64,000 bases of DNA from Mucinivorans sp036654415 (GCA_036654415.1 JAVVSB010000001.1:1-64000); one strand, 5' to 3'; shown: positions 1 to 9,219, counted from the first letter of the stretch. The notes: generated from the sequence alone by a model not told the origin. Program-made: numbers and translations.

Positions 1-223
1 TGACCATTAAACGAATGTTGCTGTTTTTCACGCACCATTTTGACCATTAAGCCAACCTTTTTGACTATTAGCTCCACCCTAGTAAGGTTGGACCCACGAA
101 AGCCTCCCAAAACAAGAATGGTGGTGGTTGAATTCTGTTTTCGGTACTTGGTCTCCAAATTGGTCAAGCGACTGCTAAATTATTCATCGGTAAAACTCCA
201 CAAATCCCATATCGGGTCAACTA

Positions 224-454
224 TCAACGCTGCTGAAGGTTACTTGACCAAAAATCAACCATCTCGTCGTTTAGACGGCACCTGCCACTAAAACCTAAAT
301 TAACAACCTCGTGGTTCAAAGCCACCATGGTTTGGAACGGATAAGCCATACTAGGGTGCGAAGGGGCTGCCCCTTGAATAATTGAACTACCATGGAAAAT
401 AATTGGATTGTCATGCTGACAAGCAAATAAGAACACTGATAACGCGAGAGCCAG
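224..454 (-). pseudogene. SGNH/GDSL hydrolase lipoprotein remnant
   Basis: The open stretch reads as a hydrophobic segment ending in a lipobox-like LFAC, then IIFHGSSIIQG, MAYPF and VVNLGFSG. These match the nucleophile block (G-S-S-I) and block II (NLGFSG) of the SGNH hydrolases found as sialate or carbohydrate esterases in Bacteroidota. The frame is closed by a stop at 455-457 before any ATG and ends after about 60 residues of mature protein, so the Asp/His catalytic end is missing. In complete relatives a separate N-terminal domain usually sits between signal peptide and nucleophile; here it is absent, which suggests an internal deletion. It precedes the enolase terminator. I judge it a decayed gene; a very short expressed lipoprotein cannot be excluded. 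Confidence 0.5.
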
Positions 455-536
455 TTATAAGCAGGAAGGTGATTTCATAACAATTACGCTTTATGGAGTT
501 GTACAAATAATTATGTTTACCTATGCAAATAAATAG

Positions 537-575
537 AAAGGTCCAAGAGCAATTATTACCCATGGACCTTTTTTA
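537..575 (-). terminator. Intrinsic terminator after eno
   Basis: The arms AAAGGTCCA (537-545) and TGGACCTTT (563-571) form a hairpin just past the enolase stop codon. On the minus strand a moderately U-rich tract follows; on the plus strand a run of six T follows, so it could work in both directions. Confidence 0.6.
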
Positions 576-587
576 GAACAGCTTTTG

Positions 588-1877
588 TTACCCTCTAACC
601 ACCTTGCGGTAGCCATAGATGGCATCATCGGCCAACTCCTCTTCAATACGTAGCAGTTGATTATACTTGGCTATCCTATCGGAGCGACTCATGGAACCTG
701 TCTTGATTTGACCAGAATTAGTGGCCACAGCAATGTCGGCAATGGTTGAATCCTCGGTCTCGCCAGAACGATGTGAGGTGACGGAGGTGTAGCCCGCACG
801 ATGGGCCATCTCTATGGCATCCATAGTCTCGGTAAGGGTCCCTATCTGGTTAACTTTGATAAGAATAGAGTTAGCACACCCCTGTTCGATACCACGGCGT
901 AGGTAGTCAACATTGGTCACAAAGAGGTCATCACCCACCAACTGACACCTCTGCCCCAACCGTTTGGTCAGAAGTTGCCACCCCTGCCAGTCATTTTGGT
1001 CCATGCCATCTTCAATGGAGTCGATGGGGTATTTATCCACCAACGCACAGAGATAGTCAACTTGCTGAGCCGAAGTGCGATGAGCACCATCCTTACCCTC
1101 AAAAATAGTATAATCGTACAACCCGTCTTTGTAAAATTCGGAGGCCGCACAATCCATACCAATGGTTATCTGCTTACCTGGTAGGTAGCCTGCTGCTGAA
1201 ATGGCTGCCAAGATACTCTCCAGGGCATCTTCGGTACCACCGAGCGCAGGGGCAAAACCACCCTCATCGCCAACAGCTGTGGAGAGACCACGGTCATGAA
1301 GCACTTTTTTCAGAGCGTGAAAAACCTCTGACCCCATGCGCAACGCCTCACGAAAGCTGGGGGCCCCAATGGGGCGAATCATAAACTCCTGAAAAGCGAT
1401 AGGAGCATCGGAATGGGCACCTCCATTGATAATATTCATCATTGGGACAGGTAACGTTTTGGCATTGACCCCTCCCAGATAGCGATACAGAGGTGTGCTC
1501 AAATAGGCTGCAGCAGCCTTGGCCACAGCAAGCGAAACCCCAAGGATGGCGTTTGCCCCCAAATTACTCTTTGTGGGGGTGCCGTCCAAGGCAATCATAG
1601 CTCGGTCGATGGCCACCTGGTCGGTGACAAACATACCCACCAACTCTTTGGCAATAACATCGTTAACATTTTGCACAGCACGCAAAACACCCTTACCACC
1701 AAAGCGGCCATTATCGCCATCGCGAAGTTCAAGAGCCTCGTTCTCACCCGTGGAAGCTCCACTAGGCACCGAAGCACGACCAAAAGCCCCCGAAGCCGTC
1801 ATTACCTCCACCTCAAGGGTGGGATTGCCGCGTGAATCTATAATTTCGCGACCATGAATGTTAATAATTTGTCCCAT
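588..1877 (-). CDS. eno: Enolase
   Basis: Phosphopyruvate hydratase converts 2-phosphoglycerate to phosphoenolpyruvate in cytoplasmic glycolysis. The 429-residue product has the family length and its landmarks: N-terminal GREIIDSRGNPTLEVEV, GAST lid loop, the SHRSGETED signature near the C-terminus and the Mg-binding acidic residues (GMDCAASEF, SIEDGMDQND, VGDDLF). The ATG at 1877 gives the usual N-terminus. It is transcribed away from clpB as a single gene ending in a hairpin. The upstream sequence has a near-consensus -7 box (TATCTTGG on the minus strand, plus-strand 1930-1937), one mismatch from TAnnTTTG. Identification is very secure. Confidence 0.98.
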   Translation of the reverse strand: MGQIINIHGREIIDSRGNPTLEVEVMTASGAFGRASVPSGASTGENEALELRDGDNGRFGGKGVLRAVQNVNDVIAKELVGMFVTDQVAIDRAMIALDGTPTKSNLGANAILGVSLAVAKAAAAYLSTPLYRYLGGVNAKTLPVPMMNIINGGAHSDAPIAFQEFMIRPIGAPSFREALRMGSEVFHALKKVLHDRGLSTAVGDEGGFAPALGGTEDALESILAAISAAGYLPGKQITIGMDCAASEFYKDGLYDYTIFEGKDGAHRTSAQQVDYLCALVDKYPIDSIEDGMDQNDWQGWQLLTKRLGQRCQLVGDDLFVTNVDYLRRGIEQGCANSILIKVNQIGTLTETMDAIEMAHRAGYTSVTSHRSGETEDSTIADIAVATNSGQIKTGSMSRSDRIAKYNQLLRIEEELADDAIYGYRKVVRG

Positions 1878-1989
1878 TTTTTCTGTTGTTAAATCTGTAC
1901 TGATAACGAGAATAACATCAACTTTAGTACCAAGATAGATTAATAAAAATTATTAAGAAGAATAATTTATCGTCTGCCATTTTGTCAGT

Positions 1990-2005
1990 TTGGCAAGGAA
2001 TTTGC
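1990..2005 (+). promoter_or_regulatory. Sigma-54-type -24/-12 promoter of clpB
   Basis: TTGGCAAGGAATTTGC matches the sigma-54 consensus TTGGCACGN4TTGC with one mismatch, and the GG (1992-1993) and GC (2004-2005) are exactly 10 bases apart. The predicted start of transcription is about 2017, downstream of the first in-frame ATG (2013), which argues that translation starts at the ATG at 2034. Upstream lies TGCCA-N11-TGGCA (1975-1995), whose right arm is part of the -24 element. No TAnnTTTG box is visible here. Confidence 0.6.
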
Positions 2006-2033
2006 AGGAACTATGAACAAAAATAGAAAAACA

Positions 2034-4601
2034 ATGAATACTAACAATCTTACCATCAAGACCCAGGAGATATTATCGCAGACAATATCCTCGGCACGGG
2101 CAGCAGGAAATCAAGCCATTGAACCAGCTCACATCCTGCATGTCTTGCTCGACCAGCAAGACTCTATTTCGGCCTTCCTGATTAACAAAGTAGGAGGTTC
2201 GGTAAGCGAAATAAGTACAGCCTTAGAGACAAAATTACAACAGTTTCCAAAAAATAACGGCGAGCCTTTTTGGAGCCAAACAACAGAGAAATTGATGACC
2301 ACGGCCGAAGGGGTGGCATCAAAATTGGGGGACAAATACATAGCCCCAGAACACCTATTGGTAGCTGATGCCATAGATGGCGACATCTTGCGTCAACATG
2401 GGGTCACACCCAAAGAACTCACCGCGGCCATCGCTGAGCTACGTAAGGGCGACACCATCAACAGTGCCACCGATGACAAACAATACGATGCCTTGGGACA
2501 CTACGCCATTAACCTCAATGAACAGGTGCGTCGTGGTAAACTTGACCCCGTGATTGGTCGCGATGAAGAGATTCGCCGTGTACTTCAAATTCTAAGCCGT
2601 CGTACCAAAAATAATCCTATCTTGGTGGGTGAACCAGGTGTGGGCAAAACAGCTATTGCCGAGGGGATTGCACACCGTATTGTAGATGGCGACGTACCAG
2701 AAAATCTCAAGGGAAAGTTAATCTTTTCGCTAGACATGGGGGCTCTGATTGCTGGAGCAAAGTACAAAGGAGAGTTCGAGGAACGACTGAAAGCAGTGGT
2801 CAAAGAGGTGATTGGCTCCGATGGCCATATACTACTCTTTATTGATGAGATTCACACCCTGGTAGGGGCTGGCGCAGGTGAGGGGGCTATGGATGCTGCC
2901 AACATACTTAAACCTGCCTTGGCACGTGGTGAGCTACGAGCCATAGGGGCCACAACGCTAGACGAATACCAAAAATATTTTGAAAAGGACAAGGCTCTGG
3001 AACGTCGTTTCCAGAAGGTGATGGTGGATGAGCCATCGACAATCGATGCCATATCGATTCTGCGCGGACTAAAGGAACGATACGAAGCACATCACCGTAT
3101 TCGTATTAAGGATGAGGCGATTATAGCTTCTGTTGAACTTTCAAGCCGATACATAACCTCGCGCTTCCTACCCGACAAGGCCATTGACCTAATTGATGAG
3201 GCGGCTGCCAAATTACGTTTGGAGATGAACTCAGTGCCTCAAGAGATAGACCAGTTGGACCGTCGTGTAAGGCAGTTGGAGATTGAACGCGAAGCCATTC
3301 GCCGCGAAAAAGATATGACCAAAGTAGAAACACTGACCGCCCAAATTGAAGAGATAAATGTGACCCGCAACCAGATGCGTGCCAAATGGCAGGCCGAGCG
3401 CGAGTTGTCAGAAAACATTCAGCGACAACGTCAAGCCATAGATGACTATAAGTTACAGGCCACAGAGGCTGAGCGTGCGGGCAACTACGGCCTAGTAGCT
3501 GAATTGCGCTACGGGAAAATACGCCAAGCTGAAGCCATGATTGAACAGTTAAACGCCGAACTACAAAAAAATGAAGTGCGTATTCTAAAAGAGGAGGTTG
3601 ATGCCGAAGATATTGCCGAAATTGTAAGCCACTGGACTGGCATTCCCGTGAGCCGAATGCTCTCCAGCGAACGCGAAAAGTTACTGTTGATGGAGGATGA
3701 GCTAAGCCACCGTGTAGTGGGGCAACACGAGGCCATACACGCTGTGGCAGATGCTGTGCGCCGCTCAAGAGCAGGATTGCAAGACCCACGTCGTCCCATA
3801 GGGTCATTTATCTTTCTCGGAACAACGGGGGTGGGTAAGACTGAGTTGGCAAAAGCCCTGGCAGAATTTCTATTCAACGACCAAAACCTGATGACCCGTA
3901 TAGATATGAGTGAATACCAAGAAAAACACAGCGTGAGCCGTCTGATTGGGGCACCTCCAGGATATGTGGGCTACGATGAGGGGGGCCAACTAACCGAAGC
4001 CGTAAGGCGTAAACCATACTCAGTGGTGCTGCTCGACGAGATAGAGAAGGCACACCCCGATGTGTTCAACATACTGCTTCAGGTGCTGGACGACGGTCGT
4101 CTGACAGACAACAAAGGACGAACAGTAGACTTCCGCAACACTATAATTATTATGACCTCTAATTTAGGCTCTACATTGATAATGCAGGCCTTTGAGAGTG
4201 CCTCTAACATCAATGAGCAACAACTTATTGACCAGACTCGCAAAGAGCTCTTTGAGCTACTTAAACAGACCATTCGTCCAGAATTTCTGAACCGTATTGA
4301 CGAGATAATAATGTTCCTGCCACTGACTATTGAGAATGTCAGAGAGATTGTTGGGTTACAAATCAACTCTCTAAAACAGATGCTCTCCCCAACAGGCATT
4401 GAACTCAATGTCTCGGACAAAGCATTGGAGTGGCTCGCCCAAGATGGTTTCGACCCTCAATTTGGCGCGCGCCCCATCAAACGCTCACTACAAAAAAACC
4501 TTATCAATGAGCTATCTAAACAGATACTCTCGGGCAAGATTAACAAAGAGCACCCCATAACGGTGGATGCTGGGCTTGACGGACTTAATTTCGAGAACTA
4601 A
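2034..4601 (+). CDS. clpB: ClpB disaggregase
   Basis: AAA+ chaperone that, with DnaK, extracts proteins from aggregates after heat stress in the cytoplasm. Domains in order: Clp-N repeats (about 1-145), AAA-1 with Walker A GEPGVGKT and Walker B LLFIDE, the long coiled-coil middle domain (about 400-525), AAA-2 with GTTGVGKT and VVLLDE, and the small C-terminal domain ending in FGARPIKRSLQ. The 855 residues are the usual length. I chose the ATG at 2034 because MNTNNLTIKTQEIL fits the family start and the predicted sigma-54 transcription start lies after the earlier ATG at 2013. A strong shared terminator follows. Regulation is inferred to be by an RpoN-type promoter. Confidence 0.97.
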   Translation: MNTNNLTIKTQEILSQTISSARAAGNQAIEPAHILHVLLDQQDSISAFLINKVGGSVSEISTALETKLQQFPKNNGEPFWSQTTEKLMTTAEGVASKLGDKYIAPEHLLVADAIDGDILRQHGVTPKELTAAIAELRKGDTINSATDDKQYDALGHYAINLNEQVRRGKLDPVIGRDEEIRRVLQILSRRTKNNPILVGEPGVGKTAIAEGIAHRIVDGDVPENLKGKLIFSLDMGALIAGAKYKGEFEERLKAVVKEVIGSDGHILLFIDEIHTLVGAGAGEGAMDAANILKPALARGELRAIGATTLDEYQKYFEKDKALERRFQKVMVDEPSTIDAISILRGLKERYEAHHRIRIKDEAIIASVELSSRYITSRFLPDKAIDLIDEAAAKLRLEMNSVPQEIDQLDRRVRQLEIEREAIRREKDMTKVETLTAQIEEINVTRNQMRAKWQAERELSENIQRQRQAIDDYKLQATEAERAGNYGLVAELRYGKIRQAEAMIEQLNAELQKNEVRILKEEVDAEDIAEIVSHWTGIPVSRMLSSEREKLLLMEDELSHRVVGQHEAIHAVADAVRRSRAGLQDPRRPIGSFIFLGTTGVGKTELAKALAEFLFNDQNLMTRIDMSEYQEKHSVSRLIGAPPGYVGYDEGGQLTEAVRRKPYSVVLLDEIEKAHPDVFNILLQVLDDGRLTDNKGRTVDFRNTIIIMTSNLGSTLIMQAFESASNINEQQLIDQTRKELFELLKQTIRPEFLNRIDEIIMFLPLTIENVREIVGLQINSLKQMLSPTGIELNVSDKALEWLAQDGFDPQFGARPIKRSLQKNLINELSKQILSGKINKEHPITVDAGLDGLNFEN

Positions 4602-4607
4602 TCTCTA

Positions 4608-4656
4608 AACGCAACAAGGGTAGACCTAAAAAGTCTGCCCTTGTTGCGTTTTTATT
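4608..4656. terminator. Bidirectional terminator between clpB and PiT gene
   Basis: The 18-base arms 4608-4625 and 4633-4650 (core GCAACAAGGG / CCCTTGTTGC, one G-T pair) form a long hairpin followed by TTTTTATT on the plus strand and by A/T-rich sequence on the other. It separates the convergent genes clpB and the phosphate transporter. Confidence 0.85.
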
Positions 4657-4661
4657 AGTAG

Positions 4662-6890
4662 TTAATCGTTAATAAAGTGTTTTTGTGATTTAAGGAGGTT
4701 ACGAGACTGAAGCACCATGGTCTTGGTCTCATTGATGATTTCGAGATAGAGAAGGCTGCTACGTGCTGAAGAGTCATTGTCAATAACCCTACGCACTTGA
4801 TGCTTAATGGCCTCGGCCAAAACATCGAACAACATATCACGCTGCTGAAGCGTAGAATCCAAATCATCGAAATTACCCGTCTGAAGCATATGGTTGATAC
4901 GCTCATAGATGGCCTTAACGTGGTCGTTGATATTACGAAGGTCGGCTATCTGCTCACGCGAAAGCCCCTCGTGGTTGTTGTTGATATGCTCGTAACTTGG
5001 ACGAGTGATGTGAACCAGAGCCTTAGCAACCTCGTTGAGGTAGTCAGCCACCTGGACAAAATAGTGTCCCGTATCGACATTACTAGCCTCAAGTTGATTT
5101 AGAATAGGCAGTATTTGGTGCTTACGCTCGTGAGCCTCGGCATACATACCATCGGCCTCGCGCACCATATGTTTGAGTAATTTTCTATCCTCATCAAAGA
5201 GCCCTGTCAGAGTTTGGTTGTAGATTGTGGTCATCTGTTGCATAGCCTGACAAATTTCGTCACGACTACGCTCGGTAACCGTACGGTTGTCGTTTTCCAA
5301 AGGACTCTCTTTGGCTTCAATCTTCTTGCGACGGCGAAGGTATAGTAATTTACTCTGTACCAATATAAAAGCACACACTATTGCCAAACCATAAATGGCC
5401 CACTGCTGACCATACATAAGTATCATAGCCACAATAAAGGCCACACTAAAAGCGATGAACGCCGTCAAGAACCAACCCGTAATGACGGTCAAAACCCCAG
5501 TAATACGATAAACCGCGCTTTCGCGCCCCCAAGCCCTATCGGCCAATGAGCTACCCATGGCAACCATAAAGGTGACATAAGTAGTCGAAAGGGGTAAACG
5601 AAACGACGTGGCAAGCGAAATAAGAATAGAGGCTGCCGAAAGGTTCACCGTGGCGCGAATAAGGTCAAAAGGTGCCCTATTCTCATCAGATTGTTCCTCC
5701 TGGAGAGGTTCAAAACGTTTGTCGATATAGTTGCGGATACGAGCTGGCACAATGGCCTGGTAACGTTTATTGAAGGTCAAGGCACTACGCACCATGGAGC
5801 GAGAAAGAGATGTAGAACCGAAACGCTCAACCCCATCCTCCTGACGAGCTAAGTTGATTTCGGTCTCGGTTACCGAACGGGCCTTTTTGGAGGTCCACAG
5901 CGTAACAATCATTATCAGCCCCGCCAAAAGTAGATAACCAGCATGCACCTTAACCTCACCAGCCAAAGCACCCATCTTCAGTGTCTCGAGGTCAACCCCC
6001 TGAGCCATAGCATCAGAGGCTATCTCGTAGGAGCTAAGCCCAGCCATCGAAACCCCAATAAAGTTGACTAAGTCATTACCAGCAAAAGCCAAAGCCAAGG
6101 AGAGAGTCCCTGCCAAAACGGTAATTTTAAGAATATTAAACTTAAATGCCCACTGTACAAAAGCCATAAGAATGGTCCAGCTAAAGAACGAGCCCACAAC
6201 CAACATAAACGTGTTTTGCTCCATAAAATCTTTAACCCCCTGAGCCATTAAAGTGGTATCCTTAAGCCCCTTGAAAACTGCGAAATAGGTAATTGCTGTC
6301 AAAGCCATACCACACCAGAGAGCCCCAATGTAGCGGAAACTCTTTTTATAGTGGAAAGAAAATATCAAGCGCGAGATAAACATCACCGTAATACCAGTGG
6401 TGAAGGCAATAACCACCGAGGAAAGTATCCCCGAAATGATACCAAATGCATTACCAGCATTGATGTATTGCGAAAGATGGGTAACAGTTTCGCTGTTCCA
6501 CATATTGACCACCGAAACGGCAACAGCCGCCCCCAAAAGTTCAAAAATCAGAGAAACAGTAGTAGAAGTAGGTAGACCAAAAGTATTGAACATATCGAGC
6601 AATATCACATCAGTGAACATGACCGCCAAAAACAGCAACATCACATCATGAAAATTAAACTCACTAGGAATGAAGACCCCACTACGGGCCACCTCCATCA
6701 TGCCACTAGAAAAAATTGAACCAAGTAAAATACCCGCTGAAGCCACCAACATGATAACATAACGAGGAGCCGCCTTAGAACCTATGGCCGAATTGAGAAA
6801 GTTAACCGCATCGTTGGACACGCCCACTACCAAGTCTGAAACCGCTAAAGCCATCAGAATGGTCAGAATTACAATATAGATACTATCCAT
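4662..6890 (-). CDS. PiT-family phosphate transporter with PhoU-like domain
   Basis: Inner-membrane inorganic phosphate permease (Pho4/PiT family), presumably cation-coupled. The N-terminal ~520 residues hold many hydrophobic segments and the two inverted signature repeats, seen as GVSNDAVNFLNSAIGSKAAP with FGLPTSTTVS in the first half and AFAGNDLVNFIGV with FRLPLSTTYVTF in the second. The C-terminal ~200 residues are helical and hydrophilic, resembling the PhoU-like regulatory domain commonly fused to PiT in Bacteroidota. The 742-residue length fits that fusion. It lies 18 bp after ruvA and probably shares its transcript; a strong terminator follows. Ion coupling and substrate preference cannot be read from the sequence. 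Confidence 0.9.
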   Translation of the reverse strand: MDSIYIVILTILMALAVSDLVVGVSNDAVNFLNSAIGSKAAPRYVIMLVASAGILLGSIFSSGMMEVARSGVFIPSEFNFHDVMLLFLAVMFTDVILLDMFNTFGLPTSTTVSLIFELLGAAVAVSVVNMWNSETVTHLSQYINAGNAFGIISGILSSVVIAFTTGITVMFISRLIFSFHYKKSFRYIGALWCGMALTAITYFAVFKGLKDTTLMAQGVKDFMEQNTFMLVVGSFFSWTILMAFVQWAFKFNILKITVLAGTLSLALAFAGNDLVNFIGVSMAGLSSYEIASDAMAQGVDLETLKMGALAGEVKVHAGYLLLAGLIMIVTLWTSKKARSVTETEINLARQEDGVERFGSTSLSRSMVRSALTFNKRYQAIVPARIRNYIDKRFEPLQEEQSDENRAPFDLIRATVNLSAASILISLATSFRLPLSTTYVTFMVAMGSSLADRAWGRESAVYRITGVLTVITGWFLTAFIAFSVAFIVAMILMYGQQWAIYGLAIVCAFILVQSKLLYLRRRKKIEAKESPLENDNRTVTERSRDEICQAMQQMTTIYNQTLTGLFDEDRKLLKHMVREADGMYAEAHERKHQILPILNQLEASNVDTGHYFVQVADYLNEVAKALVHITRPSYEHINNNHEGLSREQIADLRNINDHVKAIYERINHMLQTGNFDDLDSTLQQRDMLFDVLAEAIKHQVRRVIDNDSSARSSLLYLEIINETKTMVLQSRNLLKSQKHFIND

Positions 6891-6908
6891 AAGTATTGTT
6901 AAAAAAAA

Positions 6909-7505
6909 TTACAAGTTAGCCAGTGATTCTCGTATAAGCTCCTCGGCGGTAATGGTTGGCCGAGAAGAGTGTATTTTGCGTGCCACCCGTTCAACGGCAG
7001 CACGAGTAAAGCCCAAAACTGTAAGAGCCGAAATGGCCTCTTCCAAAGAGGTATTTAATGTCATGGGGGCCTCTACCCCATCAACCTCCTGCGTACCATG
7101 CAAAGAGACAACCTTGCTCTTGAGCTCCAAAACAACCCGCTGGGCGGTCTTGGAACCTATGCCCTTGGTGCGCTCAATGGCCACCACATCACCATTGGCG
7201 ATAATATTGACCAACTCCAGGGGTTGATGGCTACTTAGCATGACACGCGCTGTGTTACCACCTATACCACTAATGGAGATTAGCATTCGAAAGAGGTCGC
7301 GCTCCACAGCGGTAGCAAAACCATAAAACAGAGGTGCATCCTGCTGCACCACATATTGATGTACAAAGAGCTTGACCCGTTCTTGCCCCTCAATTTGACC
7401 ATGAGTGGTTAGCGAAATCTGCAACCCATACCCAACACCAGAGGCCTCAACAACTGCGTAGGTAGGGGTCAAAGCCACTAAATTTCCTTTAATATATTCA
7501 TACAT
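6909..7505 (-). CDS. ruvA: Holliday junction helicase subunit RuvA
   Basis: RuvA binds Holliday junctions as a tetramer and loads the RuvB motor for branch migration. The 198-residue product has the OB-fold N-terminus (MYEYIKGNLVAL), the helix-hairpin-helix motifs (ISGIGGNTARVML and TKGIGSKTAQRVVLELKSK), and a short C-terminal RuvB-binding domain ending in EELIRESLANL. I chose the ATG at 7505 rather than one six codons upstream because MYEYIKG is the conserved start. ruvB is not next to it here. The PiT gene follows after 18 bp, a common pairing of unrelated functions in one transcript. Confidence 0.95.
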   Translation of the reverse strand: MYEYIKGNLVALTPTYAVVEASGVGYGLQISLTTHGQIEGQERVKLFVHQYVVQQDAPLFYGFATAVERDLFRMLISISGIGGNTARVMLSSHQPLELVNIIANGDVVAIERTKGIGSKTAQRVVLELKSKVVSLHGTQEVDGVEAPMTLNTSLEEAISALTVLGFTRAAVERVARKIHSSRPTITAEELIRESLANL

Positions 7506-7530
7506 CAAAACAGAGGTAAACAAAAATGCT

Positions 7531-7575
7531 AAAGGGTTCTAAATTTGACCCTGCGACCAAAAATAGAACCCTTTT
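7531..7575 (-). terminator. Terminator after ompH-like gene
   Basis: Arms AAAGGGTTCTA (7531-7541) and TAGAACCCTTT (7564-7574) form an 11-bp stem with a 22-base loop. On the minus strand the stem is followed by AGCATTTTTG, a short U-run. It sits between the lipoprotein stop and the ruvA start. Confidence 0.65.
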
Positions 7576-7581
7576 ATAAAA

Positions 7582-8208
7582 TTATTTAGTTTTCTTAACC
7601 GTTTGTTTGCTCTGGGCATCAGTGGTCTGCACTAGATACCGCTTATTAAGTTCCACAAGCACCTCGGAGGTGATGTCGATAGCGGGGTCCGCAATTAGTA
7701 TCGGGGTGCCGCCTGTGGTTTGGAAAATTACGCTATAAAGCTTCTGGGCGTTATACTCTTTAAGGTAAGCCATGAGTGATTCAGAAATCTTATTAATCAT
7801 CACCGCCTCTTCCTGCGAAAGGTCGCCCATCACTTTGTCGCGATAAGCCACTATCTCTTGTTGCTTTTTGGTGAGCCCCTCTTCAATGGTTTGTGCTTGA
7901 TAACGAGTTACCAACCCTTTTTGAGCTTTTTGTTGGTAATCGCCAACCTCACGTTCCAAGGCTCGACCCTTATTTTCTAATTCTGACTGCATCTGTGACT
8001 GCTTTTTGGTAAAAGCATCGCGCATATCGATATACATTCCATAGCCCTGCATAAGCGAATCCATGCGCACAAAAGCTATCTTGCCAGAATAGGCAACACC
8101 CTTGGTGGCCAACGAGTCACTCATGGCTACTGATTTTGAGCCTTTTGTGCCACAACTTGTTAGTACAATGGCCAAAGCCACAAGAGAAATAGTAAAAAGT
8201 TTGTTCAT
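7582..8208 (-). CDS. OmpH/Skp-like lipoprotein
   Basis: Periplasm-facing lipoprotein of the OmpH/Skp chaperone family, which holds unfolded outer-membrane proteins. The 208-residue product begins with a lipoprotein signal (MNKLFTISLVALAIVLTSC, lipobox LTSC with C19), followed by KIAFVRMDSL, the usual Skp first strand, then a long charged amphipathic coiled coil (about 60-150) and the strand region YNAQKLYSVIF typical of Skp. The lipid anchor differs from the soluble Skp of Proteobacteria; this form is common in Bacteroidota. It is monocistronic, with a -35/-7 type promoter at 8242-8273 and its own terminator. The chaperone role is inferred from the family. Confidence 0.85.
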   Translation of the reverse strand: MNKLFTISLVALAIVLTSCGTKGSKSVAMSDSLATKGVAYSGKIAFVRMDSLMQGYGMYIDMRDAFTKKQSQMQSELENKGRALEREVGDYQQKAQKGLVTRYQAQTIEEGLTKKQQEIVAYRDKVMGDLSQEEAVMINKISESLMAYLKEYNAQKLYSVIFQTTGGTPILIADPAIDITSEVLVELNKRYLVQTTDAQSKQTVKKTK

Positions 8209-8241
8209 ACCCCTGGTATTTATTAATAATTAAATTTTCGA

Positions 8242-8273
8242 CAAAGTTAATTCTTTTTTAATAATATTGGCAA
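8242..8273 (-). promoter_or_regulatory. Bacteroidota-type promoter of ompH-like gene
   Basis: On the minus strand TAACTTTG (plus 8242-8249) is a perfect TAnnTTTG -7 box, with TTG (plus 8271-8273) 21 bases upstream. It overlaps the 3' end of xerD by a few bases, so the lipoprotein can be expressed independently of xerD. Confidence 0.65.
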
Positions 8274-9152
8274 TTTATTTACCGCACTTCTTAGATTTTC
8301 TATATTTAGATGCGTATATATCTCAGTGGTAGTGATGTTCTCATGTCCCAACATCTCTTGCACGGCACGTATATCGGCTCCACCTGAGAGTAGATGGGTG
8401 GCAAAGCAGTGGCGCAGGGTGTGTGGCGAGATGCCCAAGGGATCAAGATTGGCCCTAAGGGCACACTCTTTGATGATGTTAAAAATCATCACTCGACTCA
8501 GAGTCCCACCACGACGATTCAAAAAGACAATATCGATAGAGTTGACCTTGGGAAAAAATGAGCTGCGTTGTTCAAGATAGTAGTCAAGAAACCGCATCGC
8601 CTCCACACTAATGGGTACTAGACGCTCTTTGCTCCCCTTGCCCATAACCCGCACTACCCCTTGGTCAAAGAACAAATCTCCAAGGCGGAGCCCAACTAAC
8701 TCCGAAACCCGCAAGCCACAACTATAAAGGACCTCAAGTATGGCACGGTTGCGATGGCCCAGTGGTTGGCTCAAATCCACAGAGTCCAACAATCGGTCCA
8801 CATCCTGAATACTGAGAGTGTGCGGCAAAATACGCTCAGTCTTAGGAGCACTAATTAATTCGGTAGGCATGGTATCAACCTTGTCGGTCAGAAGCAAGAA
8901 ACCATAAAAACTACGCACCCCACTCAATATCCTACACGAGGAGTTACTACTGAGCCCTTGATCGTAAAGCCAAGCCATAAAAGCCTCCATGTGAGCAAGA
9001 GTGACCTCACAGGGGCTAAGGCCTGCAAAATTGTTCTGAATAAAGTCCACAAAGCGGTTCACATCGCGCAGATAAGCCTGGGTTGTGTTATGGGATAACC
9101 CACGCTCAAGAATTATATAATTTCGATACTTATTAAGATAACTACTCCACAT
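8247..9152 (-). CDS. xerD: Tyrosine recombinase XerD-like
   Basis: Site-specific tyrosine recombinase, probably resolving chromosome dimers at dif. The 301-residue product has the SAM-like N-terminal core-binding domain (about 1-90) and the catalytic domain with R148, K172, H244, R247 (HTLRHCFATHLL), H270 (MLGHENITTTEIYTH) and nucleophile Y279. The ATG at 9152 gives the family N-terminus MWSSYLNKYRNYIILERGLS; the frame continues upstream but across the promoter. Length and ordinary context argue for a housekeeping XerC/D rather than an integron or phage integrase. Whether it is XerC or XerD is not certain from sequence alone. It is divergent from aroQ. Confidence 0.88.
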   Translation of the reverse strand: MWSSYLNKYRNYIILERGLSHNTTQAYLRDVNRFVDFIQNNFAGLSPCEVTLAHMEAFMAWLYDQGLSSNSSCRILSGVRSFYGFLLLTDKVDTMPTELISAPKTERILPHTLSIQDVDRLLDSVDLSQPLGHRNRAILEVLYSCGLRVSELVGLRLGDLFFDQGVVRVMGKGSKERLVPISVEAMRFLDYYLEQRSSFFPKVNSIDIVFLNRRGGTLSRVMIFNIIKECALRANLDPLGISPHTLRHCFATHLLSGGADIRAVQEMLGHENITTTEIYTHLNIENLRSAVNKLPILLKKN

Positions 9153-9168
9153 AAAAATATTGTTACGA

Positions 9169-9202
9169 TTTGCAAATATACCAAAAGTTATCACTACTTT
9201 TG
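9169..9202. promoter_or_regulatory. Divergent promoters xerD (-) and aroQ (+)
   Basis: For xerD the minus-strand -7 box is TATATTTG (plus 9173-9180). For aroQ the plus-strand -7 box is TACTTTTG (9195-9202) with a TTTG at 9169-9172, 22 bases upstream and directly abutting the xerD box. The two promoters therefore share the same about 35 bp. Confidence 0.65.
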
Positions 9203-9219
9203 CAACCGAAAATAGTTCG

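Noticed and set aside
40..291. 83-codon plus-strand reading at the window start
   Set aside because: No recognisable motif, no promoter or start context, and it overlaps the SGNH remnant on the other strand.
3121..3807. 228-codon minus-strand reading inside clpB
   Set aside because: Antisense of a clearly coding gene, no family resemblance.
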